NCBI GenBank assembly: GCA_031769625.1
Contig: JAUIMM010000016.1
Location: forward strand, 18,620,566-18,684,565
Direction of reading: 5' to 3'
From: Taudactylus pleione
Lineage: Eukaryota; Chordata; Amphibia; Anura; Myobatrachidae
DNA length: 64,000 nt
Positions 37,640 through 50,280 of the stretch are shown piece after piece. The notes beneath the pieces are model-generated. The model ran no database searches, was not told where the DNA came from, and worked only from the letters and a program-made list of their open reading frames with translations. Both the position numbers and the translations under genes were made by a program. How positions within the stretch are numbered: the first letter of the stretch is position 1; each line of letters begins with the position of its first letter.

Positions 37640-40600
37640 CTAAGAGGCGGCCGGAGCGCCTACAAACATTGAAACAGCAGAGGGGGACCTGCTGAGAACC
37701 CCTAAGAGGCTGCCGAAGTCCCGAGAAACATTGAAACAGCAGAGGGGGACTTGCTGAGAACCCCTAAGAGGCGGCCGGTGCGCCGACAAACATTGAAACA
37801 GCAGAGGGGGACCTGCTGAGAACCCCTATGAGGCGGCCGGAGCGCCGACAAACATTGAAACAGCAGAGGGGGACCTGCTGAGAACCCCTAAGAGGCGGCT
37901 GGAGCGCTGACAAACATTGAAACAGCAGAGGGGGACTTGCTGAGAACCCCTAAGAGGCGGCTGGTGCGCCGACAAACATTGAAACAGCAGAGGGGGACCT
38001 GCTGAGAACCCCTAAGAGGCGGCCGGAGCGCCGACAAACATTGAAACAGCAGAGGGGGACCTGCTGAGAACCCCTATGAGGCGGCCGGAGCGCCTACAAA
38101 CATTGAAACAGCAGAGGGGGACCTGCTGAGAACCCCTATGAGGCGGCCGGAGCGCCTACAAACATTGAAACAGCAGAGGGGGACCTGCTGAGAACCCCTA
38201 AGATGCGGCCGAAGTGCCGACAAACATTGAAACAGCAGAGGGGGACTTGCTGAGAACCCCTAAGAGGCGGCCGAAGCGCCGACCAGCATTGAAACAGCAG
38301 AGGGGGACCTGCTGAGAAACCCTAAGAGGCGGCCGGAGTGCCGACAAACATTGAAACAGCAGAGGGGGACCTGCTGAGAACCCCTAAGAGGCGGCCGGAG
38401 CACCAACAAACATTGAAACAGCAGAGGGGGACCTGCTGAGAACCCCTCAGAGGCGGCCGAAGCGCCGACAAACATTGAAACAGCAGAGGGGGACCTGCTG
38501 AGAACCCCTTAGTGGCGGCCTATGCGCCGACAAACATTGAAACAGCAGAGGGGGAACTGCTGAGAACCCCTAAGAGACAGCCGAAGCACCGACAAAACTT
38601 TGAAACAGCAGAGGGGGACTTGCTGAGAACCCCTAAGAGGCGGCCGAAGCGCCGACCAGCATTGAAACAGCAGAGGGGTACCTGCTGAGAACCCCTAAGA
38701 GGTGGCTGGAGCGCCGACAAACATTGAAACAGCAGAGGGGGACCTGCTGAGAACCCCTAAGAGGCGGCTGGTGCGCCGACAAACATTGAAACAGCAGAGG
38801 GGGACCTGCTGAGAACCCCTAAGAGGCGGCCGGAGCGCCGACAAACATTGAAACAGCAGAGGGGGACCTGCTGAGAACCCTTAAGTTGCGGCCAGAGCGC
38901 CGACAAACATTGAAAGAGCAGAAGGGGACCTGCTGAGAACACCGAAGAGGCGGCCGGAGCGCCGACAAACATTGAAACAGCAGAGGGGGACCTGCTGAGA
39001 ACCCCTAAGAGGCGGCCGGAGCGCCGACAACCATTGAAACAGCAGAGGGGGACCTGCTGAGAACCTCTAAGAGGCGGCCAGAGCGCCGACAAACATTGAA
39101 ACAGCAGAGGGGGACCAGCTGAGAACCCCTAAGAGCCGGCCGGAGCGCCGACAAACATTGAAACAGCAGAGGGGGACCTGCTGAGAACCCCTAAGAGGCG
39201 GCCGGAGCGCCTACAAACATTGAAACAGCAGAGGGGGACCTGCTGTGAACCCCTAAGAGGCTGCCGAAGTCTCGAGAAACATTGAAACAGCAGAGGGGGA
39301 CTTGCTGAGAACCCCTAAGAGGCGGACGGTGCGCCGACAAACATTGAAACAGCAGAGGGGGACCTGCTGAGAACCCCTATGAGGCGGCCGGAGCGCCGAC
39401 AAACATTGAAACAGCAGAGGGGGACCTGCTGAGAACCCCTAAGAGGCGGCTGGAGCGCCGACAAACATTGAAACAGCAGAGGGGGACCTGCTGAGAACCC
39501 CTAAGAGGCGGCCGGAGCGCCGACAACCATTGAAACAGCAGAGGGGGACCTGCTGAGAACCTCTAAGAGGCGGCCAGAGCGCCGACAAACATTGAAACAG
39601 CAGAGGGGGACCAGCTGAGAACCCCTAAGAGCCGGCCGGAGCGCCGACAAACATTGAAACAGCAGAGGGGGACCTGCTGAGAACCCCTAAGAGGCGGCCG
39701 GAGCGCCTACAAACATTGAAACAGCAGAGGGGGACCTGCTGAGAACCCCTAAGAGGCGGCCGGAGCGCCTACAAACATTGAAACAGCAGAGGGGGACCTG
39801 CTGAGAACCCCTAAGAGGCGGCCGGAGCGCCTACAAACATTGAAACAGCAGAGGGGGACCTGCTGAGAACCCCTAAGAGGCTGCCGAAGTCCCCAGAAAC
39901 AGTGAAACAGCAGAGGGGGACTTGCTGAGAACCCCTAAGAGGCGGCCGGTGCGCCGACAAACATTGAAACAGCAGAGGGGGACCTGCTGAGAACCCCTAT
40001 GAGGCGGCCGGAGCGCCGACAAACATTGAAACAGCAGAGGGGGACCTGCTGAGAACCCCTAAGAGGCGGCTGGAGCGCTGACAAACATTGAAACAGCAGA
40101 GGGGACTTGCTGAGAACCCCTAAGAGGCGGTTGGTGCGCCGACAAACATTGAAACAGCAGAGGGGGACCTGCTGAGAACCCCTAAGAGGCGGCCGGAGCG
40201 CCGACAAACATTGAAACAGCAGAGGGGGACCTGCTGAGAACCCCTATGAGGCGGCCGGAGCGCCTACAAACATTGAAACAGCAGAGGGGGACCTGCTGAG
40301 AACCCCTAAGATGCGGCCGAAGTGCCGACAAACATTGAAACAGCAGAGGGGGACTTGCTGAGAACCCCTAAGAGGCGGCCGAAGCGACGACCAGCATTGA
40401 AACAGCAGAGGGGGACCTGCTGAGAACCCCTAAGAGGCGGCCGGAGTGCCGACAAACATTGAAACAGCAGAGGGGGACCTGCTGAGAACCCCTAAGAGGC
40501 GGCCGGAGCACCGACAAACATTGAAACAGCAGAGGGGGACCTGCTGAGAACCCCTCAGAGGCGGCCGAAGCGCCGACAAACATTGAAACAGCAGAGGGGG

Positions 40601-41600
40601 ACCTGCTGAGAACCCCTTAGTGGCGGCCTATGCGCCAACAAACATTGAAACAGCAGAGGGGGAACTGCTGAGAACCCCTAAGAGACAGCCGAAGCACCGA
40701 CAAAACTTTGAAACAGCAGAGGGGGACTTGCTGAGAACCCCTAAGAGGCGGCCGAAGCGCCGACCAGCATTGAAACAGCAGAGGGGTACCTGCTGAGAAC
40801 CCCTAAGAGGTGGCTGGAGCGCCGACAAACATTGAAACAGCAGAGGGGGACCTGCTGAGAACCCCTAAGAGGCGGCTGGTGCGCCGACAAACATTGAAAC
40901 AGCAGAGGGGGACCTGCTGAGAACCCCTAAGAGGCGGCCGGAGCGCCGACAAACATTGAAACAGCAGAGGGGGACCTGCTGAGAACCCCTAAGTTGCGGC
41001 CAGAGCGCCGACAAACATTGAAAGAGCAGAAGGGGACCTGCTGAGAACACCGAAGAGGCGGCCGGAGCGCCGACAAACATTGAAACAGCAGAGGGGGACC
41101 TGCTGAGAACCCCTAAGAGGCGGCCGGAGCGCCGACAACCATTGAAACAGCAGAGGGGGACCTGCTGAGAACCTCTAAGAGGCGGCCAGAGCGCCGACAA
41201 ACATTGAAACAGCAGAGGGGGACCAGCTGAGAACCCCTAAGAGCCGGCCGGAGCGCCAACAAACATTGAAACAGCAGAGGGGGACCTGCTGAGAACCCCT
41301 AAGAGGCGGCCGGAGCGCCTACAAACATTGAAACAGCAGAGGGGGACCTGCTGTGAACCCCTAAGAGGCTGCCGAAGTCCCGAGAAACATTGAAACAGCA
41401 GAGGGGGACTTGCTGAGAACCCCTAAGAGGCGGACGGTGCGCCGACAAACATTGAAACAGCAGAGGGGGACCTGCTGAGAACCCCTATGAGGCGGCCGGA
41501 GCGCCGACAAACATTGAAACAGCAGAGGGGGACCTGCTGAGAACCCCTAAGAGGCGGCTGGAGCGCCGACAAACATTGAAACAGCAGAGGGGGACCTGCT
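37640..41600 (+). repeat. Block pair, offset 2,108 bp (34 monomers)
   Basis: Copy 1 about 37.64-39.49 kb, copy 2 about 39.81-41.60 kb. Shared private variants: 'gaggggtacc' (38672 and 40780), 'gaggtggctgg' (38700 and 40808), 'aagttgcggcc' (38883 and 40991), 'cattgaaagagcag' (38909 and 41017) and 'gcggacggtg'. The spacer at 39.49-39.81 kb contains repeats of the 'gcgcctac' monomer. Confidence 0.8.
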
Positions 41601-44600
41601 GAGAACCCCTAAGAGGCGGCTGGTGCGCCGACAAACATTGAAACAGCAGAGGGGGACCTGCTGAGAACCCCTAAGAGGCGGCCGGAGCGCCGACAAACAT
41701 TGAAACAGCAGAGGGGGACCTGCTGAGAACCCCTAAGAGGCGGCCAGAGCGCCGACAAACATTGAAATAGCAGAAGGGGACCTGCTGAGAACACCGAAGT
41801 GGCGGCCGGAGCGCCGACAAACATTGAAACAGCAGAGGGGGACCTGCTGAGAACCCCTAAGAGGCGGCCGGATCGCCAACAAACATTGAAACAGCAGAGG
41901 GGGACTTGCTGAGAACCCCTAAGAGGCGGCCGGAGTGCCGACAAACATTGAAACAGCAGAGGGGGACCTGCTGAGAGCCCCTAAGAGGCGGCCAGAGCGC
42001 CGACAAACATTGAAACAGCAGAGGGGGACCTGCAGATAACCCCTAAGAGGCGGCCGGAGCACCGACAAACATTGAAACAGCATAGGGGGACCTGCTGAGA
42101 ACCCCTAAGAGGCGGCCGGAGCGCCGACAAACATTGAAACAGAAGAGGGGGACCTGCTGAGAACCCCTAAGAGGCGGCCGGAGCACCTACAAACATTGAA
42201 ACAGCAGAGGGGGACCTGCTGAGAACCCCTAAGATGCGGCCGAAGTGCCGACAAACATTGAAACAGCAGAGGGGGACTTGCTGAGACCCCTAAGAGGCGG
42301 CCGAAGCTCCGACCAGCATTGAAACAGCAGAGGGGGACCTGCTGAGAACCCCTAAGAGGCGGCCGGAGCGCCGACAAACATTGAAACAGCAGAGGGGGAC
42401 CTGCTGAGAACCCCTAAGAGGCGGCCGGAGCACCGACAAACATTGAAACAGCAGAGGGGGACCTGCTGAGAACCCCTCAGAGGCGGCCGAATCGCCGACA
42501 AACATTGAAACAGCAGAGGGGGACCTGCTGAGAACCCCTTAGTGGCGGCCTATGCGCCGACAAACATTGAAACAGCAGAGGGGGAACTGCTGAGAACCCC
42601 TAAGAGACAGCCGAAGCACCGACAAAACTTTGAAACAGCAGAGGGGGACTTGCTGAGAATCCCTAAGTGGCAGCCGAAGCGCCGACCAGCATTGAAACAG
42701 CAGAGGGGGACTTGCTGAGAACCCCTAAGAGGCGGCCGAAGCGCCGACCAGCATTGAAACAGCAGCGGGGGACCTGCTGAGAACCCCTAAGAGGCGGCCG
42801 GAGCGCCGACAAACATTGAAACAGCAGAGGGGGACCTACTGAGATCACCTAAGAGGCGGCCTGAGCGCCGACAAACATTGAAACAGCAGAGGGGGACCTG
42901 CTGAGAACACCTAAGAGGCGGCCGCAGCGCCGACAAATATGGAAACAGCAGAGGGGGACCTGCTGAGAACCCCTAAGAGGCGGCGATAGCGCCGACAAAC
43001 ATTGAAGCAGCAGAGGGGGACCTGCTGAGAACCCCTTAGAGGTGGCCTGAGCGCCGACAAACATTGACACAGCAGAGGGGGACCTGCTGAGAACCCCTAA
43101 GAGGCGGCCGGAGTGCCGAGAAACATTGAAACAGCAGAGGGGGACCTGCTGAGAACCCCTAAGAGGCGGCCGAAGCGCCGACAAACATTGAAACAGCAGA
43201 GCGGGACCTGCTGAGAACACCTAAGAGGCGGCTGAAGCGCCGACAAACAATGAAACAGCAGAGGTGGACCTGCTGAGAACCCCTAAGAGGCGGCCGGAGC
43301 GCCGACAAACATTGAAACAGCAGAGGGGGACCTGAAGATAACCCCTAAGAGGCGGCCGGAGCGCCGTCAACCATTGAAACAGCAGAGGGGGACCTGCTGA
43401 GAACCCCTAAGAGGCGGCCGGAGCGCCGACAAACATTGAAACAGCAGAGGGGGACCTGCTGAGAACCCCTAAGAGGCGGCCAGAGCGCCGATAAACATTG
43501 AAACAGCAGAAGGGGACCTGCTGAGAACCCCTAAGAGGCGTCTGAAGTGCCAACAACCATTGAAACAGCAGAGGGGGACCTGCTGAGAACCCCTAAGAGG
43601 CGGCCGGACCGCCGACAAACATTGAAACAGCAGAGGGGGACCTGCTGAGAACCCCTAAGAGGCGGCCGGACCGCCGACAAACATTGAAACAGCAGAGGGG
43701 GACCTGCTGAGAACCCCTAAGAGGCGGCTGGAGCGCCGACAAACATTGAAACAGCAGAGGGGGACCTGCTGAGAACCTCTAAGAGGCAGCTGGTGCGCCG
43801 ACAAACATTGAAACAGCAGAGGGGGACCTGCTGAGAACCCCTAAGAGGCGGCCGGAGCGCCGACAAACATTGAAACAGCAGAGGGGGACCTGCTGAGAAC
43901 CCCTAAGAGGCGGCCAGAGCGCCGACAAACATTGAAACAGCAGAAGGGGACCTGCTGAGAACACCTAAGAGGCGGCCGGAGCGCCGACAAACATTGAAAC
44001 AGCAGAGGGGAACCTGCTGAGAACCCCTAAGAGGCGGCCGGAGCGCCGACAAACATTGAAACAGCAGAGGGGGACTTGCTGAGAACCCCTAAGAGGCGGC
44101 CGGAGTGCCGACAAACATTGAAACAGCAGAGGGGGACCTGCAGATAACCCCTAAGAGGCTGCCGGAGCACCGACAAACATTGAAACAGCAGAGGGGGACC
44201 TGCTGAGAACCCCTAAGAGGCAGCCGGAGCGCCGACAAACATTGAAACAGAGGAGGGGGACCTGCTGAGAACCCCTAAGAGGCGGCCAGAGCGCCGATAA
44301 ACATTGAAACAGCAGAGGGAACCTGCTGAGAACACCTAAGAGGCGGCCGGAGCGCCGACAAACATTGAAACAGAAGAGGGGGACCTGCTGAGAACCCCTA
44401 AGCGGCGGCCGGAGCACCTACAATCATTGAAACAGCAGAGGGGGACCTGCTGAGAACCCCTAAGAGGCGGCCGAAGTGCCGACAAACATTGAAACAGCAG
44501 AGGGGGACTTGCTGAGAACCCCAAAGAGGCGGCCGAAGCGCCGACCAGCATTGAAACAGCAGAGGGGGACCTGCTGAGAACCCCTAAGAGGCGGCCGGAG

Positions 44601-46950
44601 TGCCGACACACATTGAAACAGCAGAGGGGGACCTGCTGAGAACCCCTAAGAGGCGGCTTGTGCACCGACAAACATTGAAACAGCAGAGGGGGACCTGCTG
44701 AGAACCCCTCAGAGGCGGCCGAAGCGCCGACAAACATTGAAACAGCAGAGGGGGACTGCTGAGAACCCCTAAGTGGCGGCATATGCGCCGACAAACATTG
44801 AAACAGCAGAGGGGGAACTGCTGAGAACCCCTAAGAGACAGCCGAAGCACCGACAAAACTTTGAAACAGCAGAGGGGGACTTGCTGAGAACCCCTAAGTG
44901 GCAGCCGAAGCGCCGACCAGCATTGAAACAGCAGAGGGGGACTTGCTGAGAACCCCTAAGAGGCGGCCGGAGCGCCGACAAATATTGAAACAGCAGAGGG
45001 GGACCTGCTGAGATCACCTAAGAGGCGGCCTGAGCGCCGACAAACATTGAAACAGCAGAGGGGGACCAGCTGAGAACACCTAAGAGGCGGCCGGAGCGCC
45101 GACAAATATTGAAACAGCAGAGGGGGACCTGCTGAGAACCCCTAAGAGGCGGCGATAGCGCCGACAAACATTGAAGCAGCAGAGGGGGACCTGCTGAGAA
45201 CAACTAAGAGGCGGCCGGAGCACCGACAAACCTTGAAACAGCAGAGGGGGACCTGCTGAGAACCCCTAAGAGGCGGCCGGAGTGCCGAGAAACATTGAAA
45301 CAGCAGAGGGGGACCTGCTGAGAACCCCTAAGAGGCGGCCGAAGCGCCGACAAACAATGAAACAGCAGAGGGGGACCTGCTGAGAATCCCTAAGAGGCGG
45401 CCGAAGCGCCGACCAACATTGAAACATCAGAGGGGGACCTGCTGAGAACCCCTAAGAGGCGGCCGGAGCGCCGACAAACATTGAAACAGCAGAGGGGGAC
45501 CTGCAGATAAATCCTAAGAGGAGGCCGGAGCGCCGTCAAACATTGAAACAGCAGAGGGGGACCTGCTGAGAACCCCTAAGAGGCAGCCGGAGCGCCGACA
45601 AACATTGAAACAGAAGAGGGGGACATGCTGAGAACCCCTAAGAGGCGGCCAGAGTGCCGATAAACATTTAAACAGCAGAAGGGAATCTGCTGAGAACACC
45701 TAAGAGGCGGCCGGAGCGCCGACAAACATTGTAACAGCAGAGGGGGACCTGCTGAGAACCCCTAAGAGGCGGCCAGAGCGCCGATAAACATTGAAACAGC
45801 AGAAGGGGACCTGCTGAGAACCCCTAAGAGGCGTCCGAAGTGCCGACAACCATAGAAACAGCAGAGGGGGACCTGCTGAGAACCCCTAAGAGGCGGCCGG
45901 AGCGCCGACAACCATTGAAACAGCAGAGGGGGACCTGCTGAGAACCTCTAAGAGGCGGCCAGAGCGCCGACAAACATTGAAACAGCAGAGGGGGACCAGC
46001 TGAGAACACCGAAGAGGCGGCCGGAGCGCCGACAAACATTGAAACAGCAGAGGGGGAACTGCTGAGAACCCCTAAGAGACAGCCGAAGCACCGACAAAAC
46101 TTTGAAACAGCAGAGGGGGACTTGCTGAGAACCCCTAAGTGGCAGCGATGCGCCGACCAGCATTGAAACAGCAGAGGGGGACTTGCTGAGAACCCCTAAG
46201 AGGCGGCCGGAGCGCCGACCAGCATTGAAGCAGCAGCGGGGGACCTGCTGAGAACCCCTAAGAGGCGGCCGGAGCGCCGACAAACATTGAAACAGCAGAG
46301 GGGGACCTGCTGAGATCACCTAAGAGGCGGCCTGAGCGCCGACAAACATTGAAACAGCAGAGGGGGACCTGCTGAGAACACCTAAGAGGCGGCCGCAGCG
46401 CCGACAAATATTGAAACAGCAGAGGGGGACCTGCTGAGAACCCCTAAGAGGCGGCTGGAGCGCCGACAAACATTGAAACAGCAGAGGGGGACCTGCTGAG
46501 AACCCCTAAGAGGCGGCTTGGTGCGCCGACAAACATTGAAACAGCAGAGGGGGACCTGCTGAGAACCCCTAAGAGGCGGCCGGAGCGCCGACAAACATTG
46601 AAACAGCAGAGGGGGACCTGCTGAGAACCCCTAAGAGGCGGCCGGAGCGCCGACAAACATTGAAACAGCAGAAGGGGACCTGCTGAGAACACCGAAGAGG
46701 CGGCCGGAGCGCCGACAAACAATGAAACAGCAGAGGGGGACCTGCTGAGAACCCCTAAGAGGCGGCCGGAGCGCCGACAACCATTGAAACAGCAGAGGGG
46801 GACCTGCTGAGAACCTCTAAGAGGCGGCCAGAGCGCCGACAAACATTGAAACAGCAGAGGGGGACCAGCTGAGAACCCCTAAGAGCCGGCCGGAGCGCCG
46901 ACAAACATTGAAACAGCAGAGTGGGACCTGCTGAGAACCCCTAAGAGGCG
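41040..46950 (+). repeat. 5.9-kb block, copy 1; recurs at 49.72-55.63 kb (offset 8,680 bp = 140 monomers)
   Basis: The longest duplicated block I can trace. Nearly every monomer variant recurs in order at +8,680 bp, including 'gaccccta' shortened monomers (42284 and 50964), 'ctgagagcccc' (41971 and 50651), 'ccgaagctcc', 'aaatatgg', the doubled 'ccggaccgcc', 'cagaggaggg', 'cctacaatcattg', 'ggggactgctg' and 'gaacaactaag'. A single-base insertion at 46516 ('ggcttggtg') marks copy 1 only. After 46.95 and 55.63 kb the two diverge. Confidence 0.85.
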
Positions 46951-49900
46951 GCCGGAGCGCCGACAACCATTGAAACAGCAGAGGGGGACCTGCTGAGAAC
47001 CCCTAAGAGGCGGCCGGAGCGCCGACAAACATTGAAACAGCAGAAGGGGACCTGCTGAGAACACCGAAGAGGCGGCCGGAGCGCCGACAAACAATGAAAC
47101 AGCAGAGGGGGACCTGCTGAGAACCCCTAAGAGGCGGCCGGAGCGCCGACAACCATTGAAACAACAGAGGGGGACCTGCTGAGAACCTCTAAGAGGCGGC
47201 CAGAGCGCCGACAAACATTGAAACAGCAGAGGGGGACCAGCTGAGAACCCCTAAGAGCCGGCCGGAGCGCCGACAAACATTGAAACAGCAGAGGGGGACC
47301 TGCTGAGAACCCCTAAGAGGCGGCCGGAGCGCCTACAAACATTGAAACAGCAGAGGGGGACCTGCTGTGAACCCCTAAGAGGCTGCCGAAGTCCCGAGAA
47401 ACATTGAAACAGCAGAGGGGGACTTGCTGAGAACCCCTAAGAGGCGGACGGTGCGCCGACAAACATTGAAACAGCAGAGGGGGACCTGCTGAGAACCCCT
47501 ATGAGGCGGCCGGAGCGCCGACAAACATTGAAACAGCAGAGGGGGACCTGCTGAGAACCCCTAAGAGGCGGCTGGAGCGCCGACAAACATTGAAACAGCA
47601 GAGGGGGACCTGCTGAGAACCCCTAAGAGGCGGCCAGAGTGCCGATAAACATTTAAACAGCAGAAGGGAATCTGCTGAGAACACCTAAGAGGCGGCCGGA
47701 GCGCCGACAAACATTGTAACAGCAGAGGGGGACCTGCTGAGAACCCCTAAGAGGCGGCCAGAGCGCCGATAAACATTGAAACAGCAGAAGGGGACCTGCT
47801 GAGAACCCCTAAGAGGCGTCCGAAGTGCCGACAACCATAGAAACAGCAGAGGGGGACCTGCTGAGAACCCCTAAGAGGCGGCCGGAGCGCCGACAACCAT
47901 TGAAACAGCAGAGGGGGACCTGCTGAGAACCTCTAAGAGGCGGCCAGAGCGCCGACAAACATTGAAACAGAAGAGGGGGACATGCTGAGAACCCCTAAGA
48001 GGCGGCCAGAGTGCCGATAAACATTTAAACAGCAGAAGGGAATCTGCTGAGAACACCTAAGAGGCGGCCGGAGCGCCGACAAACATTGTAACAGCAGAGG
48101 GGGACCTGCTGAGAACCCCTAAGAGGCGGCCGGAGCGCCGACAAACATTGAAACAGCAGAGGGGGACCTGCAGATAAATCCTAAGAGGAGGCCGGAGCGC
48201 CATCAAACATTGAAACAGCAGAGGGGGACCTGCTGAGAACCCCTAAGAGGCGGCCGGAGCGCCGACAAACATTGAAACAGAAGAGGGGGACATGCTGAGA
48301 ACCCCTAAGAGGCGGCCAGAGTGCCGATAAACATTTAAACAGCAGAAGGGAATCTGCTGAGAACACCTAAGAGGCGGCCGGAGCGCCGACAAACATTGTA
48401 ACAGCAGAGGGGGACCTGCTGAGAACCCCTAAGAGGCGGCCAGAGCGCCGATAAACATTGAAACAGCAGAAGGGGACCTGCTGAGAACCCCTAAGAGGCG
48501 TCCGAAGTGCCGACAACCATAGAAACAGCAGAGGGGGACCTGCTGAGAACCCCTAAGAGGCGGCCGGAGCGCCGACAACCATTGAAACAGCAGAGGGGGA
48601 CCTGCTGAGAACCTCTAAGAGGCGGCCAGAGCGCCGACAAACATTGAAACAGCAGAGGGGGACCAGCTGAGAACACCGAAGAGGCGGCCGGAGCGCCGAC
48701 AAACATTGAAACAGCAGAGGGGGAACTGCTGAGAACCCCTAAGAGACAGCCGAAGCACCGACAAAACTTTGAAACAGCAGAGGGGGACTTGCTGAGAACC
48801 CCTAAGTGGCAGCGATGCGCCGACCAGCATTGAAACAGCAGAGGGGGACTTGCTGAGAACCCCTAAGAGGCGGCCGGAGCGCCGACCAGCATTGAAACAG
48901 CAGCGGGGGACCTGCTGAGAACCCCTAAGAGGCGGCCGGAGCGCCGACAAACATTGAAACAGCAGAGGGGGACCTGCTGAGATCACCTAAGAGGCGGCCT
49001 GAGCGCCGACAAACATTGAAACAGCAGAGGGGAACCTGCTGAGAACACCTAAGAGGCGGCCGCAGCGCCGACAAATATTGAAACAGCAGAGGGGGACCTG
49101 CTGAGAACCCCTAAGAGGCGGCTGGAGCGCCGACAAACATTGAAACAGCAGAGGGGGACCTGCTGAGAACCCCTAAGAGGCGGCTGGTGCGCCGACAAAC
49201 ATTGAAACAGCAGAGGGGGACCTGCTGAGAACCCCTAAGAGGCGGCCGGAGCGCCGACAAACATTGAAACAGCAGAGGGGGACCTGCTGAGAACCCCTAA
49301 GAGGCGGCCGGAGCGCCGACAAACATTGAAACAGCAGAAGGGGACCTGCTGAGAACACCGAAGAGGCGGCCGGAGCGCCGACAAACAATGAAACAGCAGA
49401 GGGGGACCTGCTGAGAACCCCTAAGAGGCGGCCGGAGCGCCGACAACCATTGAAACAGCAGAGGGGGACCTGCTGAGAACCTCTAAGAGGCGGCCAGAGC
49501 GCCGACAAACATTGAAACAGCAGAGGGGGACCAGCTGAGAACCCCTAAGAGCCGGCCGGAGCGCCGACAAACATTGAAACAGCAGAGTGGGACCTGCTGA
49601 GAACCCCTAAGAGGCGGCCGGAGCGCCGACAACCATTGAAACAGCAGAGGGGGACCTGCTGAGAACCCCTAAGAGGCGGCCGGAGCGCCGACAAACATTG
49701 AAACAGCAGAAGGGGACCTGCTGAGAACACCGAAGAGGCGGCCGGAGCGCCGACAAACAATGAAACAGCAGAGGGGGACCTGCTGAGAACCCCTAAGAGG
49801 CGGCCGGAGCGCCGACAACCATTGAAACAGCAGAGGGGGACCTGCTGAGAACCTCTAAGAGGCGGCCAGAGCGCCGACAAACATTGAAACAGCAGAGGGG

Positions 49901-50280
49901 GACCAGCTGAGAACCCCTAAGAGCCGGCCGGAGCGCCGACAAACATTGAAACAGCAGAGGGGGACCTGCTGAGAACCCCTAAGAGGCGGCTGGAGCGCCT
50001 ACAAACATTGAAACAGCAGAGGGGGACCTGCTGTGAACCCCTAAGAGGCTGCCGAAGTCCCGAGAAACATTGAAACAGCAGAGGGGGACTTGCTGAGAAC
50101 CCCTAAGAGGCGGACGGTGCGCCGACAAACATTGAAACAGCAGAGGGGGACCTGCTGAGAACCCCTATGAGGCGGCCGGAGCGCCGACAAACATTGAAAC
50201 AGCAGAGGGGGACCTGCTGAGAACCCCTAAGAGGCGGCTGGAGCGCCGACAAACATTGAAACAGCAGAGGGGGACCTGCT
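45450..50280 (+). repeat. Block pair, offset about 2,667 bp (43 monomers)
   Basis: Copy 1 about 45.45-47.62 kb, copy 2 about 48.12-50.28 kb, joined by a spacer in which 'ccagagtgccgataaac' and 'cattgtaacagcag' monomers are repeated again (47.63-48.1 kb). It overlaps the 6,014-bp relation (40865 region to 46879 region), and 6,014 + 2,666 = 8,680. The simplest reading is a 6,014-bp tandem duplication later split by a 2.67-kb expansion. Confidence 0.7.
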
